NCBI RefSeq assembly: GCF_008831285.2 | Contig: NC_045149.1 | Location: forward strand, 8,954,417-9,018,416 | Length of the DNA: 64,000 bases | Source of the DNA: Nymphaea colorata | Taxonomy: Eukaryota > Streptophyta > Magnoliopsida > Nymphaeales > Nymphaeaceae | Reading direction: 5' to 3' | Shown: one piece after another, positions 36,401 through 49,983 of the stretch | Layout of the letters: each line of letters starts with the position of its first letter | Numbering within the stretch: the stretch's first letter is position 1 | Position numbers and translations under genes: made by a program | The notes under the pieces: generated by a model | Database searches by the model: none | What the model was told of the DNA's origin: nothing | The model's input: the letters and a program-made list of their open reading frames with translations, nothing else

Positions 36401-38504
36401 GAATTAAAAAAAATATTGTACTTTGTTGGACAAATAGAATCTGCATAAACTGCAGGATTATGGCTTGTCTTTGAATTTTGAATTAAGTAAGATAGTGTGG
36501 TGGTAGTTACTTTGTGCTAGAGTTATATTCTTGAGATACCTCAATATTTGATGTTAGAAGTTTAGTTCTGGAACTTATGGTTTGCAAGTTTAATGTACTG
36601 ATGAAAAGTTACACCATTCCTGAAGTATTCTATATAACATCTGTTTCGCACACATTCTGACTGCTATTGTGCTGCTTTCACATGATGAGTTCCCTCTGCT
36701 TAATGCCCTTTAGTGGTCAAACTTGTAGCATGCTCACATTATCTGTGAGGTCTTGATCATGTAATGCAAACTTGAAATATCTGTTTATTCATTTCATTTT
36801 GGTTAGTCCACAAGCGTAGGTGCTTTTCATGCTATTACGGTTGAGTGTCTGCATTGGAACTTAGTTAATTTCTATCACACTTTTCTATTTCTTTTTTCCC
36901 CTTCTGCAGGAGAAAGCTCTTCCAAAAAGCAAGTATGAGGAAGATGTTTATATTAATAATCACACAAGTGTTTGGGGTTCATGGTGGAAGGACCATCAGT
37001 GGGGATACAAGTGTTGCAGGCAGACCATCCGGAACAGCTACTGTACTGGTTCAGCAGGAATTGAGGCTGCAGAAGCAGCAGCTGATCTAATGAAAGCAAA
37101 TATAGCCCGTAAAGAAGCAACAGAAGGTCAGTTGTCACTATTTTTTTGAAGATTATCTGGGATGTGTATTTATGTAACTATTTTCTTGTGAAGCTTGAGT
37201 TTGGTTGTTAAGGAATGAATGGACTGTGGTTTTTGTCCTTGCTATGGGCATATTTCTGCTGTTATGGTTGCACATGGTTTCTTGTTATGGTTGTCTTTAT
37301 GCTTTTATTTCTTGAGTTGCTTACTGATATGATGCATTGACAGAAAAACCTGCTGAGGTAGAAGAGAAGAGACTGGCTGTCTGGGGCACTGATGTTCCTG
37401 AGGACTTGGTTCTGGATCAGAAACGTCTTGCCGAAGCACTTAAAAAGGTAAAATTGATGTACTCTGCATCATGAGTTTGCATGAAATGCAATAAAAATTT
37501 ATTAGTTTGTTTTCCACTATTTCCTACATGTTGGAAACCTCTTTGTCTTTCTGTTTTTATATGTTGTTGCTCACTGCTGTTTTTTTCACTCACGCAGGAG
37601 GATGAAAGAAAAAGAGAAGAGAGAGATGAAAGAAAGCGGAAGTACAATGTTAAATGGAATGATGAGGTAGTGCCTTTTTGATGTGTAATAGTTTCCTTTG
37701 AGAAAAAAATATAATGCCCTATAATTACAAGTCTTAGTTACTGTATAGATGCCTGACTGTTCTGAACTTTTTATCACCAACATGAATAGTACCATCCCTG
37801 TGTCTGATTACTTGCATGCTGTGTAGATACCCCACGATCAGGTTGAAATATGGACTCACAGAGTTGGAGTTCGTACTTGGACTTACAATCCAAACAGTGT
37901 TTCAACTGTGTGGTTTTACTGGAGAACGTAAAAAATATTTCTGTAGGTTCTTTTCGAATGGGAAACAACAGGTCAAACTATCTTTGATTATTGGTATCTA
38001 GCTATGGATTAACAGAACTTGTGATGTATCAAAAAGTTATAATTTTATCCCGTTGTCGCTTTGACTGCTTGCTTCTTAGCTAGTGAGTAACCAGGTCTTA
38101 AAGCACTGTGCTTACTTATTCCTATTATTTTGGTCCTCACCTGCCAATCCTAATTTAAAATGTTGCTCTGCATGTACAAGTTAAGATAAGGAATGTCTCA
38201 TCCTCCCCACCACTTTGATATGCTTTATACTTTATAGCTTTCCAATGTCATGCCAATTCAGTTGCCAAATTGAACATGTTATACCCTTTCTCATGTCTTT
38301 CGTTGTTGGTGCTACTGCATTACAAATGCTATAACTTCGAGCTGAGAAGTTTTATAGGATTGAAAGTGATTAGACTTTGCATTCCTTGTTTTGCTACTTG
38401 GTGCTTAAAAATGCAATCTGGTGCAGGTTACTGCAGAAGATATGGAAGCTTACAGGATGAAGAAGATCCATCGTGACGATCCAATGAAGGATTTCTTGCA
38501 CTGA
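33445..38504 (+). CDS. SLU7: Pre-mRNA-splicing factor SLU7
   Basis: Ten exons: 33445-33460, 34172-34335, 34441-34553, 34673-35107, 35291-35426, 35534-35833, 36910-37126, 37344-37447, 37598-37666 and 38427-38504; 543 residues. SLU7 acts in the second step of splicing and helps choose the 3' splice site. The start reads MATSS, then [20 protein letters not shown], as in plant SLU7. The CCHC knuckle is complete: the exon 3/4 join gives C-x2-C-x4-H-x4-C ending SCMERPR. An acidic run of aspartates encoded by GAT repeats follows near 34960-35000. The core blocks [43 protein letters not shown] and [17 protein letters not shown] are all present. It ends DPMKDFLH. The 16-nt first exon is followed by a 711-bp intron; intron 6 is about 1.1 kb. 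At the exon 5/6 join one residue differs (FYG before GDNQYR). Confidence 0.95.
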
Positions 38505-39040
38505 GTGGTCTGTTGGGGGCGGTGCTGCCATGACTCAGAAACCAGTGACAGACATGTCGGGATAAGCTTGTGCGAAGAGGGGAAACTTATGCGCATGCAT
38601 GAAGTACGGACTTGTGTATGCTTTAACTATGGTCTGTTTTGTGACATGCGCTCACACGTTTTGTGTGAGCAAATATGTGGCAGTTAGACACTTGCGGCAG
38701 TCGTAGATTATTAAACAAAACTAGCCGAGGCGAAGCGTGCTCTTGGAGATATCTCATGCAGGCACTCAGGCGGTTCTCAACAATAAGCGTCTTCAATGTA
38801 CCTTATTTTTGTTCTGATTACGGTTCACACTGAACTCGCGCTTTTGAGTGCTAAAGAAGCACTTCTTTTGTAATGTGAAGGTTGGTTATTGTGCACTTGG
38901 CTACGAAGTGTATATATACAAATGTGCATTATGTCTCTTTGTAACTTTCTTTTCTTGGGGGCCTTCCGTTAGGTGCTTATAAATATTACCCGACGCGTCA
39001 TGTCAATGGCTGCTACGAAAAGATAATGAGGATACATGTA
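38505..39040 (+). other. SLU7 3' untranslated region and downstream DNA
   Basis: No second gene is visible. Coding character stops at the SLU7 stop codon. The boundary with the retroelement nest to the right is uncertain, near 39040. Confidence 0.5.
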
Positions 39041-39049
39041 ATATGGCCA

Positions 39050-39660
39050 GAAACTCGGCCAAGCAGGCTCTTTGTGTGCCGAGGCCTAGTTGGCAGCCTT
39101 GCTACGTGAGCTGTTGTTCCGAGTTATTTACCTGCCTAAGTTCTAGGTGATTTCTGACATAGTGGAAACTTTTAGCTACATCCGAAGTAGGCTCTTTCTG
39201 GCAAGACAAGTGTTCACAGAGGATAAAAACTTTGTACTGCTGGCTGGCCCAGATAATCCAAAAGTGCGTGTGCGACAAGAAATTGGACCACCGTAGAAGA
39301 TCGTCTCGGAAAGGTTAGACTGCTTCAGCAAATGCAGGCAGGAAAGAGGTGCGATCAACCCTTCAATAGATAACAAGCGGGCCAACGCAGTGACATGTGG
39401 TCATTGGCCGAGTGCCACTCGTCCTTTTGGTGCTGTACAAGTTGTAAAAAAGACAAAGTCGTAAATAATGTCAGGACACACCTATAAAAGACCGTCTGCA
39501 CGGCCTTGCAAAGGCATTAGGAAATCGATTGTACAGTTGGTTCTTTTAAGTGAATGAAAGGAGGGCCTCAACCTTGAAGAAATCTCTGCAGTGGCCTTTT
39601 GCTTTAGAGTGGAAGTAGTGCCGCAAGCACTTTTGCAGCTTAGGTGGTTTGAAGGCTGCT
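39050..39660 (+). mobile_element. Possible LTR or leader of the outermost Gypsy remnant
   Basis: It precedes the plus-strand gag start. It contains CCTATAAAAG at about 39480, a plausible LTR TATA box. No partner LTR was found to the right of 57600, and no convincing primer-binding site was seen, so this is tentative. Confidence 0.35.
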
Positions 39661-39741
39661 AAGGTTGACAACTCTAGGCCGCATCCGGCTCTCCGAAAGA
39701 AAAAGGAATAGCCGTGTGATAGTTGGCATGAGAAACCATAG

Positions 39742-40027
39742 ATGGCTAGGAACGGGGAGGTCAGTGATCGTGTTGATCAGATGGAGCAACAACTTGAGTG
39801 TTTCTCTACCCAGATCGCTGAGTCGTCGTGGAATGCCGCTAAGGCGTCGGTTCGTGTTGGAACGATCGACTCCCAAATAAGTGTCATTTGTATTGACATG
39901 GAGGCACGCTTTACTGCCATCAACATAGGTGTGTTGGCTACTATACAAACCTTGCAGAATTCCCTTCAGTCTTTGCAAGAGGATATTGTTGTTCTCAAGC
40001 GAGCTATGGTGTGGAGTCTGGGAGAAC
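39742..40027 (+). pseudogene. Outermost Gypsy gag, 5' part
   Basis: The frame starts at the ATG at 39742 with MARNGEVSDRVDQMEQQLE and is a coiled-coil-like N-terminal gag. It is cut at 40027 by the Copia insertion, and its frame resumes at 56105. Confidence 0.65.
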
Positions 40028-40362
40028 TGTACAGAAATAGAGCTATGCTACAGAGAAAGGGTAGGAAGAATGACAAACAGAGGAGGGCGCGCAACTTCAA
40101 TTCAATGCTCATCACTTATTTATAGTTACAATAAGGGAGCACTGCCCAAGGAAACAAGAAAAGAATTAATCAATTTTATCCAATCACAATTTCACATTCT
40201 GGAATAGTCTAGAACATTCTTCTGTAACAGAATGGTCCTCCTCTTTCACGCTGAGATATTTTCTGCTGAGCATAGAAGCCCTGATGGGAGCTTATAACAG
40301 AAAATGCATCATTGTGGCCTACCACGATGCATACAATGAAATTTCTGCATTAACCTTTCACA
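40028..40362 (-). repeat. 3' LTR of the split Copia
   Basis: It begins TGTACAGAA and ends CTTTCACA on the plus strand, and aligns with 55765-56099 with scattered differences and small indels. Confidence 0.88.
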
Positions 40363-40681
40363 CCCCCTTCTCAACTGGAGCATGTAAATTACATATGCTC
40401 AGTTTGGGCTTTTAATCTTTGAAATACTTCTTTGAACACTGCCTTAGTAAACAAATTTGTAATCTGAAGCCTTGAAGGCACATACCTGGTAATAATTGTT
40501 CCATTTTTGACAAGATCACAAATCATATGCCAGTCCAATTCTACATGTTAACAGTCATTTGTAATTCCGATTTACTATCACATAAAAGAGGAACTGTAGC
40601 GGTATGTTTTACCTGAAAGTCAGCCAATAGATTTTTGAGCCAGAGTCACAACAAGTATTTGCTAATGCTCGATACTCTGCT

Positions 40682-42960
40682 TCAGCAAAAGATCGAGACA
40701 CAATTGGTTGCTTTTTGGTTTTCCAATTTAGAAACCAAGCTTTCTCCTAAGAACACACAATATCTGGTTATTGATTTTCTAGTGTCTTTGCAAGCTCCCC
40801 AATTTGCATCTAAGTAAGCTATAAGCCTAAAATCTGAATTTGCATAGAAGAATAGACCCTGTCCTGGATTACTTTTCAAGTAGTACAGAACCTTCAAAGC
40901 AACAATATAATGTGCAGTAAATAGACTTTGCATGTGCCTACTTGAAGAATGAACTGCACACATTATATCTGGCCTTGAAATTGTCAAATAGATTAACAGA
41001 CCAACAAACCTGCGATAAACAGAGGGATCTTTTAACGCCTTGACATCTGATGTGGAGAGATTTAATCTAGGCTCCATAGGCACTTCAATGGGTCTTGAAT
41101 TTATTAAACCCACTTCATCCAAAATATCACATGTGTATATTCTTTGTGGCAAAAAAATTCCTTTTTCTGACTGAGCTAATTCTAAACCGATGAAATATTT
41201 CAATTTCCCAAGGTCCATCATCCGAAATTGCTGACACAAGTATCTCTTAAAACTTTCAATCTTTTGCAAATTATCTCTTGCGATGATTAAATCATCGACA
41301 TAAACTAGCACTGCTATAAAATTCCCCTTGCTTGAGACTGTAAATAAGGAATAGTCACATTTTGACTGCAAAAGACCAAATAATGTGATAGCTATTGATA
41401 GCTTTACAAACCAATTTCGTGGGGCTTGCTTCAGCTCATAAATTGATTTATGTAGCTTGCAAACACGTGTTTCACCTTGATCTCCATAACCTGGTGTCAG
41501 TCTCATATATATATCCTAATCTAGATCGCCATTTAGAAAGGCGTTATATACATCCATCTGATGTAAATGCCACCTACGTTTAGCGCAACAGCAAGAAGAC
41601 AACGCACTGTCACGAGTTTGGCCACAGGAGCATACGTTTCATGAAAATCAATCCCTTCAACTTGAAAAAAACCTTGAGGTACCAGTCGCGCCTTGAACCT
41701 CTCCACATGTCCATTGGCACTGTATTTAATTTTATAAACTCATTTGCAGCCAATTGGTTCAATTTCACTTGGAGAATTGACCACTGACCATGTGTGATTT
41801 TCTTCTAAAGCCTTAATCTCTACTTGCATAGCCTCAATCCAGTGAGGATCCTGTTTGGCTTCAATATAGAATGTTAGCTCGACATATTGTGATATATTCA
41901 AGAGAAAGGATTTGTGAGCAAATGAGAAACAATCAAATGAAAGAGTTTTGGATAGAGGGTACCTCGATGATGAACTTTCTTCAGTTGACGCTGAACCAGA
42001 TGCCTTGGTGAGAGCGGCTCCACAATAAAAATCTCTCAAGAGTACAGATAGTTTAGGTTTTCTGGTTGAACGTCTTAGAATAGATGAAGGCTCATAGACA
42101 AAATGCTGTTCACAAATATTACTTTCTGATTGAGAAACTGGTTCTTGTTGATCATGAGATTTTTCTGGACTTTCAGATTGGGTATTTTCAATTTGAAGTT
42201 GTTCAGAAACTTGCAGGTTTTGATACTTATCAGTTTCTTCATCTCGACTTGGCTCCTTCTCACTAGAAGCAGTTTTTTCAAGAGAAATTTCTTCTACATG
42301 TAGAGGTATTACAGGAGACTGCAAACCTGTTTGAACATTTTTGAAAGGAAATTCAGTCTCACAAAAAACATCCCTACTAGAGAAAATCTTTTTGGTTTCT
42401 GGATCTAAGACTCTATAAGCTTTTTGACCAATAGCATAGCCTAAAAACACACAACGACTAGCTCTACAATCAAATTTAGATTTGGGCATTAGATTTGACG
42501 CAAAACATAAACATCTGAAAACCTTTAAATGGGAATATGAAGGTCTTTCATTGAATAAAATTTCAAAGGAAGTTTTATTTTTTAAGGTAGATAAAGGAAT
42601 CCTGTTTATCAAGTATGTGCTGTTTTGATGCATTCATTCCAGTAACATATTAGTAACTCAACTTCAAATCTTAATGCTTGGGCCACATCAAGAATATGGC
42701 GATGTTTATGTTCTACAACACCATTTTGTTGTGGTGTGTAATAACAAGAATGTTGATGGGAGATGCCTTTCACACTTAAGAAATCTTTCATTTCATTTGA
42801 GAAAAATTCTGACCCATTGCCAGATCTTATGTTTAGCACTTCACAACAATATTGCTTCTCAACCATGTTTATAAAGTTTTTGAGTAAACAGAAACAATAT
42901 TGCTTCTCAACCATGTTTATAAAGTTTTTGAGTAAACAGAAAGTTTGGAATCTTATCATA
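40682..42960 (-). pseudogene. Copia integrase C-terminal half, reverse transcriptase and RNase H
   Basis: The integrase segment at 42609-42960 has RSGNGSEFFSNEM and YTPQQNGVVEHKHRHI. The next block, 41740-42633, has [20 protein letters not shown] and the integrase C-terminus [14 protein letters not shown], then the reverse transcriptase start [22 protein letters not shown]. The frame at 40682-41506 carries VYVDDLIIARDN, the intact YVDD catalytic motif, and RNase H with a final decayed block. Frameshifts fall near 41510-41740 and 42620. Confidence 0.82.
42845..42945 (-). repeat. 48-bp tandem duplication in the Copia integrase
   Basis: A unit containing CAATATTGCTTCTCAACC and TTTATAAAGTTTTTGAGTAA occurs twice in a row, so the conceptual protein repeats KNFINMVEKQYC. 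It ends about 17 bases from the Gypsy insertion site. Confidence 0.85.
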
Positions 42961-42962
42961 TA

Positions 42963-45687
42963 TGTCACACCCCAACCTTTTGACCCTCAAATATTTTTTT
43001 TTTCTTAAACATAAAGCATTGAGGTGCGACGATGCAACAATTAAAAAAGGAGTGAGCTATGCCATTCGAAACAATGAGGCAACTTTCATTTATATAACAA
43101 TATCAGTTTATACAAAATCACATCTATGTGCATGACAAAATGCCCCAAACCATATAATTGATGTCTAACAAAAACAAGACATCAATATAACCAAAACAAG
43201 GCGCCTACACTACAAAAGACCCAAAACCTCCCTAGTAAGATGTGAGTTCAACCATATGACAAAAGACCCAAAACCTCCCCAGTAAGATGTGAGTTCAACC
43301 TGCTGCCCCGGATTCTGCCAAAACTTGAAAAATAAAAACAACAGAAGGTTTAGCCTTTGCAGTATGAAAACAAACCAGAAAAATCCCTAACCCTCTACAG
43401 TACGGGCTCAAATGTGGGATATAACAATTTCGAACAATCACTATCATGTCGTCATAGGGCATACAGTCACATGACTTGCCAAGAAGGCCCCTCACATAAA
43501 ACACGACACGCAAAGACCACTCAATGACCAAACTCAACATAATTCATAACCACATTAACTTCATGCATATTCACTACATTCACATTCACAAATCACGTTC
43601 TTTTCATTTACTTTAACTTTAGTGAATTGACAGTTCGTGTGGGTGCAAACACATGCACGTGCACACCGCTGGCAGCTTGGAGCCGGGAGACTACCCCTGT
43701 GGTGGCCCGAAACAATATGGATCCATTCCCGCTGCAGCGGTAGAGCACTCGTTTATGGATGTGTGAATTCTAAGGAGAGATACTCAACCTTTTTTAGGAC
43801 ACCCAGTTTGGGAAGGCGAAAGCCCAACACTCCAAGCACAACACACAACAATACCTTGGGGCCTTGCACCGCCTGTGCTCCGAACAGGCGAGACTACTGG
43901 CAAAGGCGGGACAACTTCCAAACACATAGGCACAACCCACTGACCTCTCATCTCTTATTTTTTCTTTCTTATCATTATAATTACACATTCACAAAAGGAC
44001 TAGTTAGTTCATGAGGTTGGTTCACTTCACGAGTGCACCCACACCTCCAATTGCCTCCATACGAGGGCTACACATAACATTGACAGTCTTAGCTAGCTGT
44101 CATAACAATATGAGTACAACTACCATCCAATCTCATTCAATTGCATCATTGCCCACGGCAATACATATGCAACAAATCGCAACATTCACATTTAGCAAAT
44201 ACCTCTATCACATATTTCAAAAACTTAGCCAAATCCTGGAGAGTAGTCTCAATCCATGATTACTCGTACTTGTCCTATGCAATTATCATTCTATGATCCT
44301 CTCTAATACACAATCGGGGTCGAGAAGACACTCGACTCGATACCCCACCTCATCTGTCCTAAGCAGTTTATCAATTTTAGCATGCACATGAAAATGCATA
44401 ATCGTTTTCAAAACAAGCTTCTAATAGCTTTCCAAAACAAAATTTATCACATAACGAATCATTCGCATGCATACATAGATTCACTCACAAAACAATCATT
44501 CAATCTCATCACAATCGTAGGATCACATGATCTCAAAAACACATATTCACATGTTGGCCCCAGATAGAGATTTGCCTGGAATGCCGCCATACCTGTCGTG
44601 CATTCACAAAACACTTCAAAACGTCTCGAGCTTCACGTCTTGTTGCTCAAAGTCTATTGGACGTGCCCAGTGTACGTGCAAACACAATCAAATGGTAAGT
44701 TCTCTACTCGCTTCTCTTTCCAATTTATACAAATTAAAAAATACAATCATTGAGGTATGTCATCGCCTCAAGAGGCTGTCGACCAACAAATCCCTCTAGA
44801 AGGTCTCGTCCCAATCCTTGAGGTTGCCACCACGATTAGAACTCAAAACTTGTATTTGACTTATCACATGTTGGATTCTCACTTGTTTTTCTTAGTTGAG
44901 GTGTCTTCCCCACCATAAGATTCTTAGCATACAACGTATATGCACATCAATAGAAGCATATTTCCCAAGCTCGCTAAAACGATTCTAAACGTTCTCTACA
45001 AGAAAACAATATCTACCATGCTTCCTAATTGCTTCTAAAATCAACCCATCATGCTTATAAGATAATTGTAGACATGGATCATCATCCCTCCAAATTGGGA
45101 GAGGAAGAGTGGTGAGGGAGAGAGAGCGTGGGCAGAGAGGGTTCAGACAAAGGGGAGGGGTAGATAGAGAGGGCGTGAGGGAGTGAGATTGGTGATAGGG
45201 AGAGGAAGAGTGGTGAGGGAGAGAGAGCGTGGGCAGAGAGGGTTCAGACAAAGGGGAGGGGCAGATAGAGAGGGCGTGAGATAGACAGAGAGGGTAAGAG
45301 AGACCGCAGAGAGAGAGAGATGCGAGTGAGGAGCATGAGAGAAAGAGGGGCATTCGATAGAGAAGAATTGGGATTGAGGGAGAGGCGTCGGAAGAGGAAA
45401 ACAGTGAGAGGGGGAGGATCGTAAGAAAGAAGAGAGGGAAACGAGTGGGCTTACCTATGCGCCACCACCACCACCATCACCCTTCACCTTTGCCGTTGTT
45501 GCTATCTCTTCCGCCTCCTTCTTCTTTGTGCTGCGGTCGTAGCATAGGAAGAGACAAAGAGGAAGGTGAAGGAGACGCCAAGGAAAGTGCGGGAGAAGAG
45601 CCCTCACGTCGGGCTCTCATGCAGGTAAGTTGCGGGTCCGGGTCTGGACCTGCTGCAACCCGACCTGCAATTAAAATGAGCATTACA
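42963..45687 (-). repeat. 3' LTR of the nested Gypsy
   Basis: 2,725 bp. It lacks about 440 bp present in the 5' LTR (52588-53022) and instead has a purine-rich 101-bp segment duplicated at about 45097 and 45198. Confidence 0.88.
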
Positions 45688-45918
45688 TCCTACCCTCCTT
45701 AAATAAAAATTTGTCCTCGAAATTTAGATCATACCTTAGTGTCGGAACAAGTATGGATACTTCTTTCGTATATCCTTTTTGAGTTCCCATGTGCTCTCCT
45801 TCAACTCATGGTGTTGTCATTCTACTTTCACTAAAGGAATTCTCTTCGTGCGAAACACTTGCTCTCTTTGTTCCACAATTCTAATAGGTTTTTCTTCCAT
45901 TGTCAAAGCCTTTTGTAC

Positions 45919-46894
45919 CTAATTATCTTGAAAATCGGTCACATGTGCAGGATCTAACACATACTTTCGAAGCATGGAAACATGAAAAACATCATGAACA
46001 TGACTCAAATTAGGTGGTAGAGCCAATCTGTACGCTACCTCTCCAATCTTCTCTAATATCTCAAATGGTCCGATGAACCTTGGGCTCAACTTTCCCTTAA
46101 TGCCAAACCAAAAAACACCTTTAGTAGGTGAAATCTTCAAGAACACATGATCACCAACCTCAAAAGCCAACTCTCTGCGTCGATAGTCCGCATCAGTCAA
46201 CAAATTTTTCCTTATCAATTGTACTTGGTTGGTGTAATGTTGTAATACAAAGGGTTTTCGATCTTGCCATCACCCATTTCAACCCACAAGTTGGCGATCG
46301 GCATAGCCTTTCATACAAGGCCTCAAAAGGTGCCATTCCGATACTAAAATGGTAACTATTATTATATGCAAACTCTGTCAATTTCACATGTTTATCCCAT
46401 TCTCATTTCCAGTCCAAAACGCAAGCACATAACATGTCTTCTAAGGTCTGAATGGTCCTCTAAGATTGCCCATCAGTTTGAGGGTGGAATGTTGTACTTA
46501 GCTTGAGTTTAATACTCAATGGCTTTTGTAATTGCCCCCAAAACCTAGAGGTAAAACGTGGATCTCGATCCACAATAATAGACTTTGGCACTCCATGCAA
46601 TCTCACTATATTGCAAATATACGTCTCTGCAAGACTTTCTAATGATTGACTGATTCTGATTTGCAGAAAATGAGTGGACTTCGTAAGTCGATCAACAACT
46701 ACCCATATGGCATCATGTTGTCTCATGGTATGAGGCAAACTAACTATAAAATCTATCGTAAGGTCTTCCCATTTCCACACTGGGATATCAATTCTCTGCA
46801 ACAAACCTCCTATCGTTGACGTTCTGTCTTGACCGCCTGGCAAACTAAGGTCTTCGCTACATTTTCTGCAATTTCGCGTTTCATTCCAAGCCAT
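45919..46894 (-). pseudogene. Gypsy integrase with C-terminal chromovirus-type tail
   Basis: The core reads WEDLTIDFIVSLP, VVVDRLTKSTHFL, IVDRDPRFTSRFW and FHPQTDGQS. After a break near 46460, the C-terminal block has [15 protein letters not shown] and [14 protein letters not shown], the GPY/F module usual in plant Gypsy elements. No clear chromodomain was seen after it. Confidence 0.82.
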
Positions 46895-47089
46895 CAGGAA
46901 TTTCGTTTCATTTCTTAAAACATCTTTGTACTGCCAGGGTGAATGGAAAACTTAGATTTGTGAGCTTCATCAAGCAATTGACACTTCACCCTTTCATTAC
47001 TAGAGACCCACAATCTTCGTCGAAACCATAATGAACCATCTTCATCTTGATACCAAAGAGAATCTACCTTCTTACTTTCTTCCATGTTT

Positions 47090-47662
47090 TTAATCAGGAT
47101 CTTCCTTTTGCTTCAATTTAAGCTCTTCCATCAAAGGATGTCGTATCAAGACAGTGATCATTGCTTTGTTCTTGTCACAAAGGTGAGGCTGCCAAGCTAT
47201 CACATCTTGCAACAATGTCCAAGAATGAGCCAACATAGTGCACATTATTGCCTTAGCATGTCTGCTCAAAGCATCAACCACTACATTTGCCTTTTCTGGA
47301 TGATATGATATCTTGAAATCATAATCTTTTAAGTATTCAACCCATCTTCTTTGTCTCAGATTGAGATCCTTTTGGGAGAATATATACTTTAATGACTTGT
47401 AGTCCGTAAACACCTAAAATATTGCCCCATAAAGATAGTGTCTCCACATCTTCAATGCGAACACGACTACTTCCAACTCCAAATCATGAGTGAGATAATG
47501 TTGCTCATGTGCCTTCAACTGTCTTGATGCATAAGTCACTACACGACTATGTTGCATCAATACACAACCATAACCGATTCTTGATGCATCAGTGTACACA
47601 ACAAATCCAGAATAACCCGATGGAAGCGTCAAAATAGGGGCAGTGGTAAGCTTATATTTCAA
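47090..47662 (-). pseudogene. Gypsy RNase H
   Basis: It shows the catalytic-region motifs [17 protein letters not shown] and [20 protein letters not shown], followed by [20 protein letters not shown] and VVDALSRH. A frame break at about 47413 divides it. Confidence 0.82.
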
Positions 47663-47776
47663 GGTTTGGAAACTCTTTTAGTAGTCTTCATTCCAAACAA
47701 ACTTCACTCCTTTTTTCAATAGCTTAGTAATGAGCATAACTATTTTCAAAAATTCCTATATAAACCGGTGGTAATA

Positions 47777-48589
47777 TCATACCAAAACCAAAAAGCTTCT
47801 AACATCAGTCACATTACACGGCGTCTTCCAGTCCTGTAGAACTGAAACCTTAGCTGGATCTACAAAAACTCCATCCTTTGAGATCACATGACCAAGAAAG
47901 TTTACATTCTCTAGCCAAAATTCACATTTTGTGTATTTGGCATATAACTTATGCTTGCACAAAATACCCAACACACTCTTTAAGTGATTTCTATGCTCTG
48001 CCTCACTATTTGAGTACATTAGAATATCATCCACAAAAACAATAACAAATCGATCCAAGTAATTTTGAAAAACTCGATTCATGAGGTCCATAAACGCTGC
48101 TGGAGTATTGGTCAACCCAAAAGGCATGACCCTAAATTCATAGTGCTCATATCTACTTCGAAAAACTGTCTTAGAAACATCTTCCTCCCGTATCAAGAGT
48201 TGATGATAACCTGTCCTCAGATCGATCTTGGAGAATACTTTTGCATTCTTAAGCTGATCAAACAAGTCTTCAATTATTGAAAGCGGATACTTATTCTTGA
48301 TGATGACTTGATTCAACATGTAGTAATTTATATACAAACACATGGTTCCATCTTTCTTCTTAAAAAACAATACAGGTATTCCACAAGGTAACACACTAGG
48401 TTGAATGAAGCCCTTATCTAAGAGCTCATGTAATTGCTTCTTCAATTCTTCTAACTCTGCTGGTGCCACACGGTATGGTGCCTTAGAAATAGACGCTGTC
48501 CCTGGCAACAACTCTATCTTGAATTCAACTTCTTGTGTTGGAGGCAAACTCAATAATTCATTAGAAAACACATGGGGGTATTCATTCAC
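47777..48589 (-). pseudogene. Gypsy reverse transcriptase
   Basis: An open frame of 270 residues holds [51 protein letters not shown] and the catalytic FVDDILMYS (FVDD for YVDD, a known variant). It breaks before RNase H at about 47777. Confidence 0.85.
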
Positions 48590-48975
48590 GATGACAACAT
48601 CCTATAACCTCACCAACGTGGTCTCATTGGTCAACACATTGACCAAGAATGCAACACTTCCATTTTCTATCAAACGTTTAGCCTTCAATGCAGACACCAT
48701 TATCTTATCAGTTTGACTAGCTTTACGAGCATGAAATTCCACATGTTGCATTTCATGAGTCAACAACTATATCTGTTTCTTCCTGCAATCTATATTGATA
48801 GAATGCACATATAGCTAATCCATGCCCAAAATCACATCGAATCCACTAAGACTTATAATCACCAATTGTGCAGGTAAGTATTGTTGATGGATCTCCACGT
48901 CCACATCGGGTAGATACTCGCTACATGAATCTTGTGCATGCATAGGGCTAACCACTTTTAAAACATAAGACATCT

Positions 48976-49983
48976 TCATAGCCGACACTTGGCAAATCGA
49001 ATAGATATAAACAAATGACTTGCCCCTGCATCAAACAACACTCTAGCAATATGAAAACCAACAAGTAGTGTACCTTTAATAAGATCGTGTGCCTGAAGCT
49101 CCTTATCGATAGTTGCATAGACACGTCCAGTCGTTTGTTGGGTGCTAGAAGAACCAGCTTCAGGCTTCTTCAACTCTTTTTCTCGCTTTGTGTGGCAATC
49201 TTTGATGAAGTGTCCCATCCTTCCACAGTGTTGACAAGCTCCGATCTCCCAATAGCACGGCTTCCCAGGGTGCACACGTGAACAAGTGGGGCACCTCGGT
49301 GAAGTCGGAGTAGCCACTGACCCCTTTATGGCATCATTGCGGTTTGGCATGTTCCGCCTGAATGTTTGGTCATGACGCCTCTCATAAGGCTTTGCCCTGC
49401 CTGCAAAGTGGTGGTGCTTGACCTGCATTCGCCCATCGTGTGAGTGCTGGGCTTTTTAAGTCCTTGCCCAGTTCTCTTTCATGTGTCTAGTCATCGTAAC
49501 CGCCTCATCCAAATCGCGAGGTTGGCTTGATATAACTCCTCTTCTCAGTCCATCACGCAATCCATGTACAAACTTGTCTGCTTTGGCCTCATTAGTGGTA
49601 TAGATGTGCGGACAATACAACTCCGAGTGTCGATACTTTGTAACATATTCTTCCAAACTCAATTGGTTTTGCTGCAATTCTAGAAACTCTTGCATCTTCT
49701 TGTTTCTGACATGCACTGGAAAGTAAGTGCTGAAAAAAGAATCCCTGAACTGCTTCTATGAGATCGACTGTTGGCCTGCAAACCAGATCTCACGGGTCGA
49801 TTGCCACCATTTCTTCGCATCACCTTTCAACAGATAAGAGCCATAATTCACCTTGTCTCCTTCTAGCATCTTCAGAAGCTCAAAGATGCGTTCAATCTCC
49901 CCAATCCGTTCTTCTGCCTTGTCTGAACTGTTATATCCAATAAAGATAGGTGGCTGCATTGACATAAACTGCTGGAACGACAC
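48976..49983 (-). pseudogene. Gypsy gag, zinc knuckle and protease
   Basis: Gag starts near 49983 with QPPIFIGYNSSDKAEERIGE and continues through LSLEEYVTKYRHSELYC and FVHGLRDGLRRGVIS. The knuckle is CQHCGRMGHFIKDC, which fits C-x2-C-x4-H-x4-C. The protease site reads VLFDAGASHLFIS; the usual D-T-G is D-A-G, so its activity is doubtful. Frameshifts separate the blocks at about 49440 and 49740. Confidence 0.82.

Noticed and set aside
45445..45702. Histidine- and proline-rich frames in the Gypsy LTRs (also 53160-53504)
   Set aside because: They are translations of the same LTR sequence at both ends of the element and are broken differently in each copy.
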